NCBI RefSeq assembly: GCF_040196175.1 | Contig: NZ_JBEFNF010000001.1 | Coordinates: forward strand, 682,001-746,000 | Origin: Halospina sp040196175 | Lineage (GTDB): Bacteria; Pseudomonadota; Gammaproteobacteria; Pseudomonadales; Oleiphilaceae | Length of the DNA: 64,000 nt | Reading direction: 5' to 3' | In this document: positions 53,164 to 61,480 of the stretch, one piece after another | Layout of the letters: every line of letters begins with the position of its first letter | Position numbering within the stretch: position 1 is the first letter of the stretch | Program-made: the position numbers and the translations under genes | The notes under the pieces: generated by a model | The model's database searches: none | What the model was told of the DNA's origin: nothing | What the model saw: the letters and a program-made list of their open reading frames with translations, nothing else

Positions 53164-53847
53164 TTAGCCGCACTTACTTTCGCCGCAGGCAAGGCAGGTT
53201 TCGCACCCGTCCATCATCACCATGGCCTTGGTGTGGCACTTGCCACAGACCGTGGCATTGGAGGGGTAGCTGCCTTCCGCGTTGGAGACTGGCTCGCCAT
53301 TGGTCTCAAAGGCGGCTTTCTTTTCCGCGATCATCCGCTGGGTGAGCTCGCTCATCTCTTCGGATTCGATCAGGCCGATGGCTTTCATGTGCTTTTCAAT
53401 CACGTAGCCAATCTCTGCCACCAGCGAGGGCATGAAGACGCCGCCTTTCTTGAAGTAGCCGCCGCTGGGGTCGTGCACGGAGCGCAGCTCTTCCACCAGG
53501 AAGGTCACGTCGCCGCCCTTGCGGAAAACGGCCGAGAGCACGCGGGTGAGGGCGATCACCCACTGGAAGTGCTCCATATTCTTGGAGTTGATGAACACCT
53601 CGTAGGGGCGCCGGGTTTCGTGGTTAGTGCCTTCGTTAAGAATGATGTCATTGATGGTGATGTACATCGCGTGATCATCGATCGGCGGCTTGATCTTGTA
53701 GGTGGTGCCGAGCAGGAACTCGGGCCGCTCGATGTGCTCGTTCATCACCAGCGGCTGTTTCTCGGCCGCCGTCTGTTCCTCATTGGCGGCGTTGTCTTCC
53801 TTGAGAACGCGCTGGTCAACGATTTTTTTCTCGATTCGGACAGTCAT
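53164..53847 (-). CDS. nrdJb: Class II ribonucleotide reductase, C-terminal subunit NrdJb
   Basis: The 227-residue protein contains the TSCPD-like region (HFQWVIALTRVLSAVFRKGG, VEELRSVHDPSGGYFKKGG) and a C-terminal cysteine cluster in CGKCHTKAMVMM and GCETCLACGESKCG, the redox-active tail that regenerates the reductase after each turnover. It corresponds to the separate NrdJb of Pseudomonas aeruginosa, whose class II enzyme is split. The gene follows nrdJa by 30 bp on the same strand, with GGAG before its ATG. Confidence 0.9.
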   Translation of the reverse strand: MTVRIEKKIVDQRVLKEDNAANEEQTAAEKQPLVMNEHIERPEFLLGTTYKIKPPIDDHAMYITINDIILNEGTNHETRRPYEVFINSKNMEHFQWVIALTRVLSAVFRKGGDVTFLVEELRSVHDPSGGYFKKGGVFMPSLVAEIGYVIEKHMKAIGLIESEEMSELTQRMIAEKKAAFETNGEPVSNAEGSYPSNATVCGKCHTKAMVMMDGCETCLACGESKCG

Positions 53848-53877
53848 TGCTTGGAGTCTCCGTAGTCTGGATTCGGT

Positions 53878-56016
53878 TCAGTACTTGCCGTAGGTACCTT
53901 CCTTGAGGGCATCGAAGAGGTTGGCGGCGTTGTGGAATTCGCCGTCGTATTCGATTTCCTCATCGCCACTGACCTGGACGGTACTGCCATCCTCCAGCGC
54001 GAACTCGTACTGGGTGCCTTCGAGATCCTTCTGCTTCACCAGCACGCCCTGGAAAGCCTCCGGGTTGAAACGGAAGGTGGTGCAGCCTTTGAGGCCCTGA
54101 TCGTAGGCGTACATGTAGATGTCCTTGAAGTCCTCATAGGGGAACTCAGTGGGGACATTGGCGGTCTTGGAGATGGACGAATCCACCCACTTCTGGGCCG
54201 CGCCCTGGATGTCCACATGCTGCTTGGGGGTCACGTCGTCTGCAACGGTGAAGTAGCTTGGCAGCTGTTCTTCCGGGTTCGTGGAGTCGGGCATGGCATT
54301 GGCATTGACCAGCTCACGGTAGGCAAGCAGCTCAAACGAGAAGACGTCCACTTTTTCTTTGGACTTGCGGCCTTCGCGGATCACGTTGCGCGAGTAGTGA
54401 TGCGAGAAGCTGGGCTCAATGCCATTACTGGCGTTATTCGCCAGTGACAGCGAGATGGTGCCCGTGGGCGCAATGGAGGTGTGGTGCGTGAAACGCGCGC
54501 CTTTCTCGGCGATCTGCTCAATGATCTCCGGCTCGGTCTCGCCGATTTTCTGCATGTAGCGGCTGTAGCGTGCATGCAGGATGCGCCCAGGCACTTTGTC
54601 ACCGGCTTTATAGCCGTCTTCGCGCATTTCAGGGCGCCATGCGAGCATTTCTTCGGTGAGCTCAAACTCGTCATCCATGATTGGCGCGGGGCCTTTTTCT
54701 TCGGCCAGCTTAACGCCTTCGCGCCAGCCCTCCAGGGCCATTTCCTTGGTCACTTCCTCGGTAAAGGCTACGGAGTCGGCGGAGCCGTAGGGCATGCGCA
54801 GCATGGCGAGTGTGGAGCCCAGACCCAGAATGCCCATGCCGTGGCGGCGCTTGTACTCGATCTCATGGCGCTGCTTATCCAGCGGCAGACCGTTGATCTC
54901 CACCACGTTGTCCAGCATGCGGGTGAAGATGCCCACAACCTTGCGAAACTTGTCGTAGTTGAAGCGCGCCTTATCGGTGAAGGGGAACTCCACGAAGCGG
55001 GTCAGGTTGATGGAGCCGAGCAGGCAACTGCCGTAGGGCGGCAGGGGTTGTTCACCGCAGGGGTTGGTGGCGCGGATGTTTTCGCAGAACCAGTTGTTGT
55101 TCATCCGGTTGACCTTGTCGATCAGGATGAAGCCGGGTTCGGCGTAGTCGTAGGTCGAGGACATGATTTTGTCCCAGATGGCACGCGCCTTGAGGGTGCG
55201 ATAGATGCGGCAGGCGACGCGGCCCTTGCCGTCGGTCACGTAGCCGTCTTTGACCGGGAAGTCGCGGTAGACGAACTGTTCCGGGTCGTTCAGGTCCAGG
55301 CCTTCTTTCTCCACTTCCTCACTGGAGACGGGGAACGACAGCTGCCAATCCGAGTCGTTTTTGACCGCCTCGATGAAGTCCTCAGTGATCAACAGCGAAA
55401 GGTTGAACTGGCGAAGGCGGGCGTCTTCGCGCTTGGCTTCGATGAAGTCGATGATGTCCGGGTGGTGCACATCAAAGGTGGCCATCTGCGCGCCACGGCG
55501 GCCACCGGCGGAAGAGACGGTGAAGCACATGCGGTCGAAGATGTCCATGAACGACAGCGGGCCGGAGGTGGTGGCGCCGGCGCCTGCCACATAGGCGCCC
55601 TTGGGCCGCAGGGTGGAGAACTCGTAGCCGATGCCGCAGCCGGCTTTGAGGGTAAGCCCCGCCTCGTGGTTTTTCACCAGAATGTTGTCCATGGAGTCAT
55701 AGACGATGCCGGAGACAGTGCAGTTGATCGTGGAAGTAGCCGGCTTGTGTGCCTCAGCGCCCGCGTTGGAGGTGATACGCCCGGCCGGAATGGCACCATG
55801 GCGCAGAGCCCAGACAAAGTCTTCATGCACGGCTTTGCGCTTTTTGGCGGTTTCCACGGAGGCCAGGGACTCCGCGACACGCTTGTAGGTGTCCTCAATT
55901 TCGCGGTCGACGGGCTCGCCCGCCTTGGTTTTGAGCTGGTACTTGCTGGCCCAGATGTCGACCGAGGTTTCCTGAAACGGGATGTTGTTGGTGAGATCCT
56001 GAGTCTTGGCGTTCAT
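53878..56016 (-). CDS. nrdJa: Class II (B12-dependent) ribonucleotide reductase catalytic subunit NrdJa
   Basis: From ATG 56016 the product is 712 residues and carries the class II landmarks: LKAGCGIGYEFSTLRPKGAY, the active-site ENIRATNPCGEQPLPPYGSC and GILGLGSTLAMLRMPYGS. It uses adenosylcobalamin to make the thiyl radical that reduces ribonucleotides, in any oxygen condition. The cysteine-rich C-terminal tail is encoded by the separate nrdJb downstream, as in P. aeruginosa. An upstream in-frame extension (to 56064) adds residues not seen in the family. Possible NrdR boxes lie at 56211-56257. Confidence 0.94.
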   Translation of the reverse strand: MNAKTQDLTNNIPFQETSVDIWASKYQLKTKAGEPVDREIEDTYKRVAESLASVETAKKRKAVHEDFVWALRHGAIPAGRITSNAGAEAHKPATSTINCTVSGIVYDSMDNILVKNHEAGLTLKAGCGIGYEFSTLRPKGAYVAGAGATTSGPLSFMDIFDRMCFTVSSAGGRRGAQMATFDVHHPDIIDFIEAKREDARLRQFNLSLLITEDFIEAVKNDSDWQLSFPVSSEEVEKEGLDLNDPEQFVYRDFPVKDGYVTDGKGRVACRIYRTLKARAIWDKIMSSTYDYAEPGFILIDKVNRMNNNWFCENIRATNPCGEQPLPPYGSCLLGSINLTRFVEFPFTDKARFNYDKFRKVVGIFTRMLDNVVEINGLPLDKQRHEIEYKRRHGMGILGLGSTLAMLRMPYGSADSVAFTEEVTKEMALEGWREGVKLAEEKGPAPIMDDEFELTEEMLAWRPEMREDGYKAGDKVPGRILHARYSRYMQKIGETEPEIIEQIAEKGARFTHHTSIAPTGTISLSLANNASNGIEPSFSHHYSRNVIREGRKSKEKVDVFSFELLAYRELVNANAMPDSTNPEEQLPSYFTVADDVTPKQHVDIQGAAQKWVDSSISKTANVPTEFPYEDFKDIYMYAYDQGLKGCTTFRFNPEAFQGVLVKQKDLEGTQYEFALEDGSTVQVSGDEEIEYDGEFHNAANLFDALKEGTYGKY

Positions 56017-56210
56017 GTGTGGCGGTGTCCCTGATTGTTTCTGATTACCGGTTGCACGCTGCAACCACCATATCTTGTGTTCGTGAATTGATCAGTCCAG
56101 ACCCGGTGAGAGGGTGGACGGGGGCTATTTCCAGCGTTATGGGCTCAATAGGAACGCAGGCGGAGGCAATGCCTCAGGCCTGTTGACATGCAGTGCCATT
56201 TTTGTTTAAC

Positions 56211-56257
56211 CCACAATATATCGGCTTTTTTTTCTTATTTATTTCTGCATATTGTGG
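56211..56257 (-). promoter_or_regulatory. Tandem NrdR-like boxes upstream of nrdJa
   Basis: CCACAATATATCGGCT (56211-56226) matches 12 of 16 positions of the NrdR box consensus acaCAATATATTGtgt as I recall it. A second site, TTTCTGCATATTGTGG (56242-56257), matches the right half in 7 of 8 positions and only weakly on the left. The two centres are exactly 31 bp apart, three helical turns, the spacing typical of NrdR operators. A weaker look-alike ACACAAGATATGGTGG sits nearer the gene (56065-56080, minus strand). Confidence 0.5.
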
Positions 56258-56368
56258 TTTTGCCTCCCCGCCTGTCAAGTTAAGGTGGCCCCGGATCCGG
56301 AGGGGAGAGCGCGGATGTCGCCCGTGGTGCGGGCTCGCGCCAGGCGTGTTTCTGCTCAGTAAAAAAGT

Positions 56369-56393
56369 AGTATGCGCCATACTAGATCTAGTA
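56369..56393. promoter_or_regulatory. Two overlapping palindromes upstream of the lipoprotein gene
   Basis: AGTATG-CGC-CATACT (56369-56383) overlaps the perfect 14-bp palindrome TACTAGATCTAGTA (56380-56393). Such stacked symmetry close to a start is typical of dimeric repressor sites. It may serve the plus-strand lipoprotein gene at 56452, or the divergent nrdJ side. Confidence 0.35.
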
Positions 56394-56451
56394 GTGGGTG
56401 AATGCGCCTGAACGATGGGTTATCCTGCGGTTTTTGAAGAGGGATGCGGTG

Positions 56452-57000
56452 ATGCGGATCACGATTGTGCTGGTGCTGCCCATGGCTCTGGCCGCGCTCA
56501 TGTCGACTGGCTGCACCACCGTAGACAGTACCATGGAGCAGCAGACTGGCCCGGAGCCGGTCACCGATGACCGGCCGCTGCCGAGCTGGAACCGGCTGAT
56601 GAACGCGACCCTGCCAGTGGTGAAGTCGGAGCTGGCGGCTGAGGGCGAGCGCTTCCGCCCGCGTGCCTTTGTGCTGTCACGCCGCGGCGGGGTACGGGGT
56701 GTCCATATTGATCCGGCGTCGGGAGCGGATGACGCCGAGCGGATTGAGCTGATCTTCCAGAGCCTGGAGGCCATTCTGAGGGGCGACGAAGTTGTGGCGC
56801 TGGTGGTTTACGCCACAGGTGAGGGCCAGCTCCTCAACAGCCGCGATCAGAGCGATATGGTGGTGGTTCACCTGGAGCATTTCTCCGGCCGGGCACTGCT
56901 GCGGCGCCTGAGTTATGGGCGCGAGGACGGGCAGGTAACGTTTGGCAGCGAGGATGTGGACCGCACCGATGCCCTGGTGATGGGCGAGGCGAACCAATGA
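56452..57000 (+). CDS. Hypothetical lipoprotein, 182 residues
   Basis: From ATG 56452 (GAGGGATGCGGTG upstream) the product has a lipoprotein signal ending STGC and a mature domain with mixed strands and helices (AFVLSRRGGVRGVHIDPASG, IELIFQSLEAILRGDEVVAL, DMVVVHLEHFSGRALLRRL). No family recognised. Its stop overlaps the repair methyltransferase gene by ATGA, so the two are translated together. The regulator palindromes upstream suggest controlled expression. Confidence 0.7.
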   Translation: MRITIVLVLPMALAALMSTGCTTVDSTMEQQTGPEPVTDDRPLPSWNRLMNATLPVVKSELAAEGERFRPRAFVLSRRGGVRGVHIDPASGADDAERIELIFQSLEAILRGDEVVALVVYATGEGQLLNSRDQSDMVVVHLEHFSGRALLRRLSYGREDGQVTFGSEDVDRTDALVMGEANQ

Positions 57001-57545
57001 ATGTGGTCTGGCTGCAGCGCCCGGACGCCGTAGCGGAGCTCGCGTATGGCGAGCTCGATTCTCCTTGGGGGCGTGTCTGGACTCTTTGGCATGAGGATGC
57101 CTTGGCTCAGCTGGCGTTTGTGGACAACGCTGCTGATGTTGAGCAGAAGGTCAGCCGGGCTGCGGGGCAGTGGGGCCGGAGGCCTTTACCTTTGCCAGAG
57201 ACGGATAAGCGGCTTACGGATCTTGCTGGCATTCTGGGCGTGTGGCCCGACGAGCCACCGGCGCCAATGCCGATCCTGGAGATGGTGGGCTCCAGCTTCC
57301 GGAAGCGGGTCTGGCGCTACCTGTTGCGGCTCAACCCCGGGCAGTGCCTGACGTATGGTGAAATCGCCAGGCACATTGGCCAGCCGGGTGCTGCCCGTGC
57401 TGTGGGTTCAGCAGTAGGTGCCAACCCCGTGCCGGTGCTGGTGCCCTGCCATCGCGTGCTGCCGGTTTCTGGTGGTACTGGCCGCTATGGGGGCGGTGAA
57501 CAGCGCAAACGGTGGCTTTTGAGTAGCGAGGGCGTAGCTGTGTGA
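56997..57545 (+). CDS. ogt: Methylated-DNA--protein-cysteine methyltransferase
   Basis: The 182-residue protein has the active-site motif PVLVPCHRVLPVSG with the acceptor Cys, the helix-turn-helix region TYGEIARHIGQPGAARAVGS and an N-terminal domain of the Ogt/AGT type. It repairs O6-alkylguanine in a suicide reaction. Coupled to the lipoprotein gene by a 4-bp overlap, an unusual partner. Confidence 0.93.
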   Translation: MNVVWLQRPDAVAELAYGELDSPWGRVWTLWHEDALAQLAFVDNAADVEQKVSRAAGQWGRRPLPLPETDKRLTDLAGILGVWPDEPPAPMPILEMVGSSFRKRVWRYLLRLNPGQCLTYGEIARHIGQPGAARAVGSAVGANPVPVLVPCHRVLPVSGGTGRYGGGEQRKRWLLSSEGVAV

Positions 57546-57549
57546 ACGC

Positions 57550-57927
57550 CTACTCGGCGCTTTGGGGTGGCAGGCGGTAGCGCATGCGCTTACTGATGCC
57601 ACGGAACGCAAGCAACAGCAGATAGACGAAAGCCAGAACCAGGATCAGTGCGACAAGAGCCAGCCCGCCTTCCTGCATGAGAAGCTGATTGCTGCCGCTT
57701 TCTGAAATCACCATCTGCAACGCCCTGAAGCCATGGTGCTGGAGCAGGTAGGCCGTGATTCCCCCACCGAGAACCGCCGAGACAATCTGGCTCAGTATGA
57801 TCAGCATCGACGGAATGGTTGCTGTGTGGCCGCAGTGTCCGCATTGGTAGCGGTCGGTGTATTCGGGCTCATCATCGCTGCGGATTGGATCCATCAGCCC
57901 CTGTCGACAATTGTTGCATACCAGCAT
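57550..57927 (-). CDS. Hypothetical membrane protein with N-terminal zinc ribbon
   Basis: The 125-residue protein starts with a Cys-pair zinc ribbon (CNNCRQG and CGHCGHT, spaced by about 20 residues), followed by two membrane helices (MLIILSQIVSAVLGGGITAY and GLALVALILVLAFVYLLLLA) and a basic tail. Zinc-ribbon membrane proteins of this shape are common and uncharacterised. It converges with ogt, 4 bp away. Confidence 0.75.
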   Translation of the reverse strand: MLVCNNCRQGLMDPIRSDDEPEYTDRYQCGHCGHTATIPSMLIILSQIVSAVLGGGITAYLLQHHGFRALQMVISESGSNQLLMQEGGLALVALILVLAFVYLLLLAFRGISKRMRYRLPPQSAE

Positions 57928-58029
57928 GCGTTACGGTCTCCGGCTCTGTGCTTAGGCACTGTAAGCGCCTGATGCGCCGTGGCACAACCCGCACGCAAGC
58001 CGTACCGAGGCTTCTTTGGCTGTCTGCGG

Positions 58030-59043
58030 TCAGATCAGGTTCGCCTCGCGCAGCAGATCGAGCGTGGCTTCCAAATCCTCCAGTTCATTTAGGTCGATCT
58101 TCGGAGCGGCCTTAAGCAGTTCATCCAGAGGTTTGAGTTCCGGGTTGCGATCCACGCCCCCACGCACAGGGTATTCATGGACTTGCTGGGTGAAGTACTC
58201 CTGAGCTTCGGGCGAGAGCAGGAAGCGGATGAACCTGATCGCGTTTTCGCGGTTATCCGTGCCCTTGATGATGCCCGTGCCCGCAACGTTCACGAGGTTG
58301 CCAATGTCCCCGGCTTCAAAAAAGGCCTGTTCGGCAGGGTATGCCTCGTTGTTGGCTTTGTAATGCGGCAGGTAGTAGTTGTTGACCAGTCCGAAGTCGA
58401 TGGCGCCGTCGGCCACCCCTTCTACCTGGGAGCTGTTGTTAGGGAAGATCCGGGCATCATTGTCATCCATGGCCCGGAGCCATTCCAGGGTGCGTTCGTC
58501 GCCATGGCGATGGCGCATAGCGGTCACGAATGACTGGAAGGAGCCATTAGTTGGCGCCCAGCCCACGCGGCCCCGGTATTGCGGTTCGGTCAGCTCAAAG
58601 ACGCTTTCAGGCATGTCGTGCTCGCTGACGCGATCCGGGGCGTAAACGAAGGTGCGGGCACGACCGGTCACGGCCACCCAGTCACCGGTGCGGCTACGGA
58701 AGGTGGGAGGCAGGTCCGCGTAAAGCGACTCTGGTAGTGTCGCGAGGCGGTCCGCTTTGGCGAGTGACGCCATGGCGCCGGCATCCTGACCCCAGAACAG
58801 GTCTGCGGATGTCTGCCCATCTTCTTTCTGCAAAAGCACTGCCAGCTGGGCGGTATCGCCATAGCGCACATCAATGTTGATGTCTGTCTTGGATTCAAAA
58901 CGCTCAATCATCGGTCGGACCATCGATTCACCGCGACCGGAGTAGAGCGTAAGCGTGCTGGGTTGGTTGACGGCCGAGATGCCGAGATAACCGCTGGCGG
59001 CGATCAGCACGAGCACGATAAGGCCAATCAGTTTGTTCTGCAT
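58030..59043 (-). CDS. fbpA: Ferric iron ABC transporter substrate-binding protein (FbpA/FutA-like)
   Basis: From ATG 59043 the 337-residue protein has a signal/anchor helix (LIGLIVLVLIAASGYLGISA) and the family start TLTLYSGRGESMVRPMIERF. The metal-site Tyr pair appears in VNNYYLPHYKANNEA, and the late GGVDRNPELKPLDELLKA is typical. It delivers Fe3+ to an FbpBC-type permease, not encoded here. A Fur-like site lies 40 bp upstream (59083-59100). Confidence 0.88.
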   Translation of the reverse strand: MQNKLIGLIVLVLIAASGYLGISAVNQPSTLTLYSGRGESMVRPMIERFESKTDINIDVRYGDTAQLAVLLQKEDGQTSADLFWGQDAGAMASLAKADRLATLPESLYADLPPTFRSRTGDWVAVTGRARTFVYAPDRVSEHDMPESVFELTEPQYRGRVGWAPTNGSFQSFVTAMRHRHGDERTLEWLRAMDDNDARIFPNNSSQVEGVADGAIDFGLVNNYYLPHYKANNEAYPAEQAFFEAGDIGNLVNVAGTGIIKGTDNRENAIRFIRFLLSPEAQEYFTQQVHEYPVRGGVDRNPELKPLDELLKAAPKIDLNELEDLEATLDLLREANLI

Positions 59044-59082
59044 CCATTTCTCCCTGCGGGTATTCCAGCTACGCCGATATTT

Positions 59083-59100
59083 TAATGTAAATGATTCCCA
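59083..59100 (-). promoter_or_regulatory. Putative Fur box upstream of fbpA
   Basis: On the minus strand TGGGAATCATTTACATTA lies 40 bp before the start, with the AATGATT and hexamer pattern of Fur sites (consensus GATAATGATAATCATTATC). Imperfect, but position and gene function agree. Confidence 0.45.
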
Positions 59101-59177
59101 CCTACTACTGGTTCTGCTGCATGGAGGATAAGGGCTGCTATGCTTGCGACGGATGGTTTCAGGAGTGAATTGAGAAA

Positions 59178-59441
59178 ATGCCCGAACAGCGGCACTACAC
59201 ACGGACTAACATGAGTGCCCGCATCATGGTGCGGCACAGTGATATTGGTGAGCAGGTGTTCACAATGCGTGATCTATCCGACGGCGGCATCTTTGTTGTT
59301 GTGGATAATGAAGTGTTCCCTGAGTTGGGGAGTGAGGTTGAAGTCCAGGTTCAGGGGCTGCCAGTACCCGCACCGGTGCGCCGGATGCAGGTTGTACGCA
59401 GGGCCGAGGATGGCTTTGGGCTTGCCTTCGTAGATTTATGA
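59178..59441 (+). CDS. PilZ-domain c-di-GMP-binding protein
   Basis: The 87-residue protein is a single PilZ domain with the ligand motifs RHYTR (the RxxxR element) near residue 5 and DLSDGGIFV (the D/NxSxxG element) at about residue 32. Binding of c-di-GMP is therefore likely. It overlaps the next gene by ATGA. The degenerate HD-GYP gene lies 740 bp downstream, so two likely c-di-GMP readers are close together. Confidence 0.92.
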   Translation: MPEQRHYTRTNMSARIMVRHSDIGEQVFTMRDLSDGGIFVVVDNEVFPELGSEVEVQVQGLPVPAPVRRMQVVRRAEDGFGLAFVDL

Positions 59442-60040
59442 ATCAGGCAGGGAGAAGCGCATTGAAAACGGGGTCGGTCGGAGTGCTCATTCTGTTGTTG
59501 GCGGGAGAGCTCACGGGTTGTGCAACCCATGAGACTCATTACTCCGCGATGACTGCGAGCAACTCCGCAGGTGAGGAGCGGCGTGTACTGCTGACCTGGA
59601 AAACCTCGCGCTACCCTGGTTGGCACTGGCGCCTTGACAGGGCAACGCCGATTACTGTTGAAACCCAATGCAGTGAGCGCCAGTGGAAGCTGCGTGACCC
59701 GGGAATGGAGGGAGCTTGCACAGACGATGCTATTGCCGCCTGTGGCGATCCGCGTCTGGATGCTACAGGGAGTGGGGAGCCGGTGGACGAGGGGCTGGTA
59801 TGCATGCGGCTGACTGATGAAGACGGCAGCGAGCGTATTCGGGAACTTGGCAACCGCCTGAAACTGAAGGTCAGTTGCTCACCGCGCCGCGCCCAAGTGG
59901 ATATGGGAGACAGGGTGGTCAATGTTGATTATCCGAGAGCGTCCTCAGTGGCCTACACCTTCCGGGTGCGGTCCGTGCCGACTGGCAGTCTGACCCAGCG
60001 CCCGCCGGAGCTCGATGATCATGTCTGCAGCGACGACTGA
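59438..60040 (+). CDS. Hypothetical lipoprotein, 200 residues
   Basis: The product has a signal peptide ending in a lipobox (LLLAGELTGC), then a Cys-containing mature domain (QCSERQWKLRDPGMEGACTD, DDAIAACGDPRLDATGSG, LVCMRLTDEDGSERIREL) with several cysteines that could be disulfide-bonded. No family recognised with confidence. It is translationally coupled to the PilZ gene, which suggests related control. Confidence 0.75.
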   Translation: MNQAGRSALKTGSVGVLILLLAGELTGCATHETHYSAMTASNSAGEERRVLLTWKTSRYPGWHWRLDRATPITVETQCSERQWKLRDPGMEGACTDDAIAACGDPRLDATGSGEPVDEGLVCMRLTDEDGSERIRELGNRLKLKVSCSPRRAQVDMGDRVVNVDYPRASSVAYTFRVRSVPTGSLTQRPPELDDHVCSDD

Positions 60041-60178
60041 CGCATCCGCCGCGTAAAGGTCAGTAACATTTCGCCGCATTTATTAAACGTTTCGTCACCG
60101 GGGGGCCATTGCTTCTTCTCTGAAATTTGAAAAAATGCAAAAAGGTATAATTAGTGCCGGGCGTTCGAGGTTAGATTC

Positions 60179-61480
60179 ATGGGTGTACAGCGGTGTAAGC
60201 TTCCCGTTCAGGATCTGGAAATAGGGATGTTCGTGGCCGACCTTGATCGGCCATGGTACGAAACCCCATTTCCGATCCAGGGATTCCATATCCGTGATCA
60301 GCAGGAGCTGGATCAGCTGATACGCCATTGCCGGCACGTGCACGTAGATGTGGCGGAAAAACGCCAGGATGTAGCCGCTGAGTCGGTTGCCGGACCGGAG
60401 CGCCAGGGGAGCGCTGGCGGCAAGGTTCTGAAGTTGCCCGCCGTTAAGGTTCGTAACCCTCACCACTACGAGATAACCCGCCCTCTGCGCAAAGAAGTCC
60501 GAGATGTGCAACAGGTCCTGGACAGTGTCGAAAAGGCTCTGGATCGGGTCAGTGAAACCCTGTCCGGAGGCCGGAGCCAGGTGGCTGTAGAGGCGGTTAC
60601 CTCCGTTGCGCGTACCATGGCCGAAAGCGTGACGCGCAATCCGGATGCGTTGCTGTGGTTAAGCCGGGTCCAGAGCCGGGATGACTATACTTGGCGTCAT
60701 TCGCTCAACATCAGTATCTGGGCGCTGCTTTTGGGCCGCCAGTTAGGCTTGGATCCAGATGTGTTGCACAAGCTTTCGTTGGGAGCTCTGCTTTCCCAGA
60801 TTGGCAAGGCGCGCTTGCCTGAGGGAATGCTGGTGTTCGAAAGCGACCTGAGTGATGAACAGTGGCGAACCTATTGCCGCTATCCCGAAACCGGCGCCCG
60901 CATCGCAGCGGAATCCGGTCTGCCGCGGGTTGTAGTCAATGTGATTCGCTATCACCGAGAACGCCACAATGGCACCGGCTTCCCGCAGAAGGTAACGGGC
61001 GAGCAGATCCCGCTTCTGGCAAAGCTCGTGGGATTGGTGGACTACTACGAATCATTGATCGAGCCGCGCGACAGACGCAATCAGTTGACGCCGGCCCAGG
61101 CGGTTTCACGGCTTTTTGACTGTCGTAACAGCCAGTTCCAGGAGGATCTGGTTGAACAGTTCATCCAGGCTGTGGGGGTCTATCCCACCGGCACTATTGT
61201 CGAGCTTGCCACCAGCGAGGTTGGGGTGGTTGTTTCACATACGCCGAAACGCCGTCTCTGGCCCAGCGTGATGGTGCTGACTGATGCTGAGAAGAGGCCG
61301 CTCAAACAGGGTCATGTCGTGGATCTTGCCCGGCAGAATGAGGAAACGGCGGATGCCAGCGCACGTATCGTGGACTGCAAGCCCGTCGGTTACGGTGGCA
61401 TTGACCCCTCTCAGTACGAGGTGACTGGCGCTGCTGCGCGCTCGCGGTCTCGGTGGCGTCTCAGGGGGCTTTTCAGTTGA
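60179..61480 (+). CDS. Degenerate HD-GYP domain protein with DUF3391 domain
   Basis: The 433-residue protein has the same layout as the HD-GYP gene at 33213: N-terminal DUF3391 (KLPVQDLEIGMFVADLDRPW), a linker and an HD-GYP fold. Here the catalytic HD pair is Ser-Gln (GALLSQIGK, residues 206-207) and the HHExxxGxGYP motif reads HRERHNGTGFP, so the second His is Arg and Tyr is Phe. The scaffold residues, including HSLN at 174, remain. It is unlikely to be an active phosphodiesterase and may instead sense c-di-GMP or bind partners. No defined operon. Confidence 0.9.
   Translation: MGVQRCKLPVQDLEIGMFVADLDRPWYETPFPIQGFHIRDQQELDQLIRHCRHVHVDVAEKRQDVAAESVAGPERQGSAGGKVLKLPAVKVRNPHHYEITRPLRKEVRDVQQVLDSVEKALDRVSETLSGGRSQVAVEAVTSVARTMAESVTRNPDALLWLSRVQSRDDYTWRHSLNISIWALLLGRQLGLDPDVLHKLSLGALLSQIGKARLPEGMLVFESDLSDEQWRTYCRYPETGARIAAESGLPRVVVNVIRYHRERHNGTGFPQKVTGEQIPLLAKLVGLVDYYESLIEPRDRRNQLTPAQAVSRLFDCRNSQFQEDLVEQFIQAVGVYPTGTIVELATSEVGVVVSHTPKRRLWPSVMVLTDAEKRPLKQGHVVDLARQNEETADASARIVDCKPVGYGGIDPSQYEVTGAAARSRSRWRLRGLFS

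Noticed and set aside
54481..56034. Long plus-strand open frame (about 517 codons) opposite nrdJa
   Set aside because: It is the antisense shadow of the reductase gene: its translation lacks family motifs and the minus strand carries clear catalytic motifs.
56017..56260. Cobalamin riboswitch in front of nrdJa
   Set aside because: The B12-box sequence GCCACTG and the expected paired elements were not found; only a 7-bp hairpin GGTTGCA/TGCAACC at 56050-56066.
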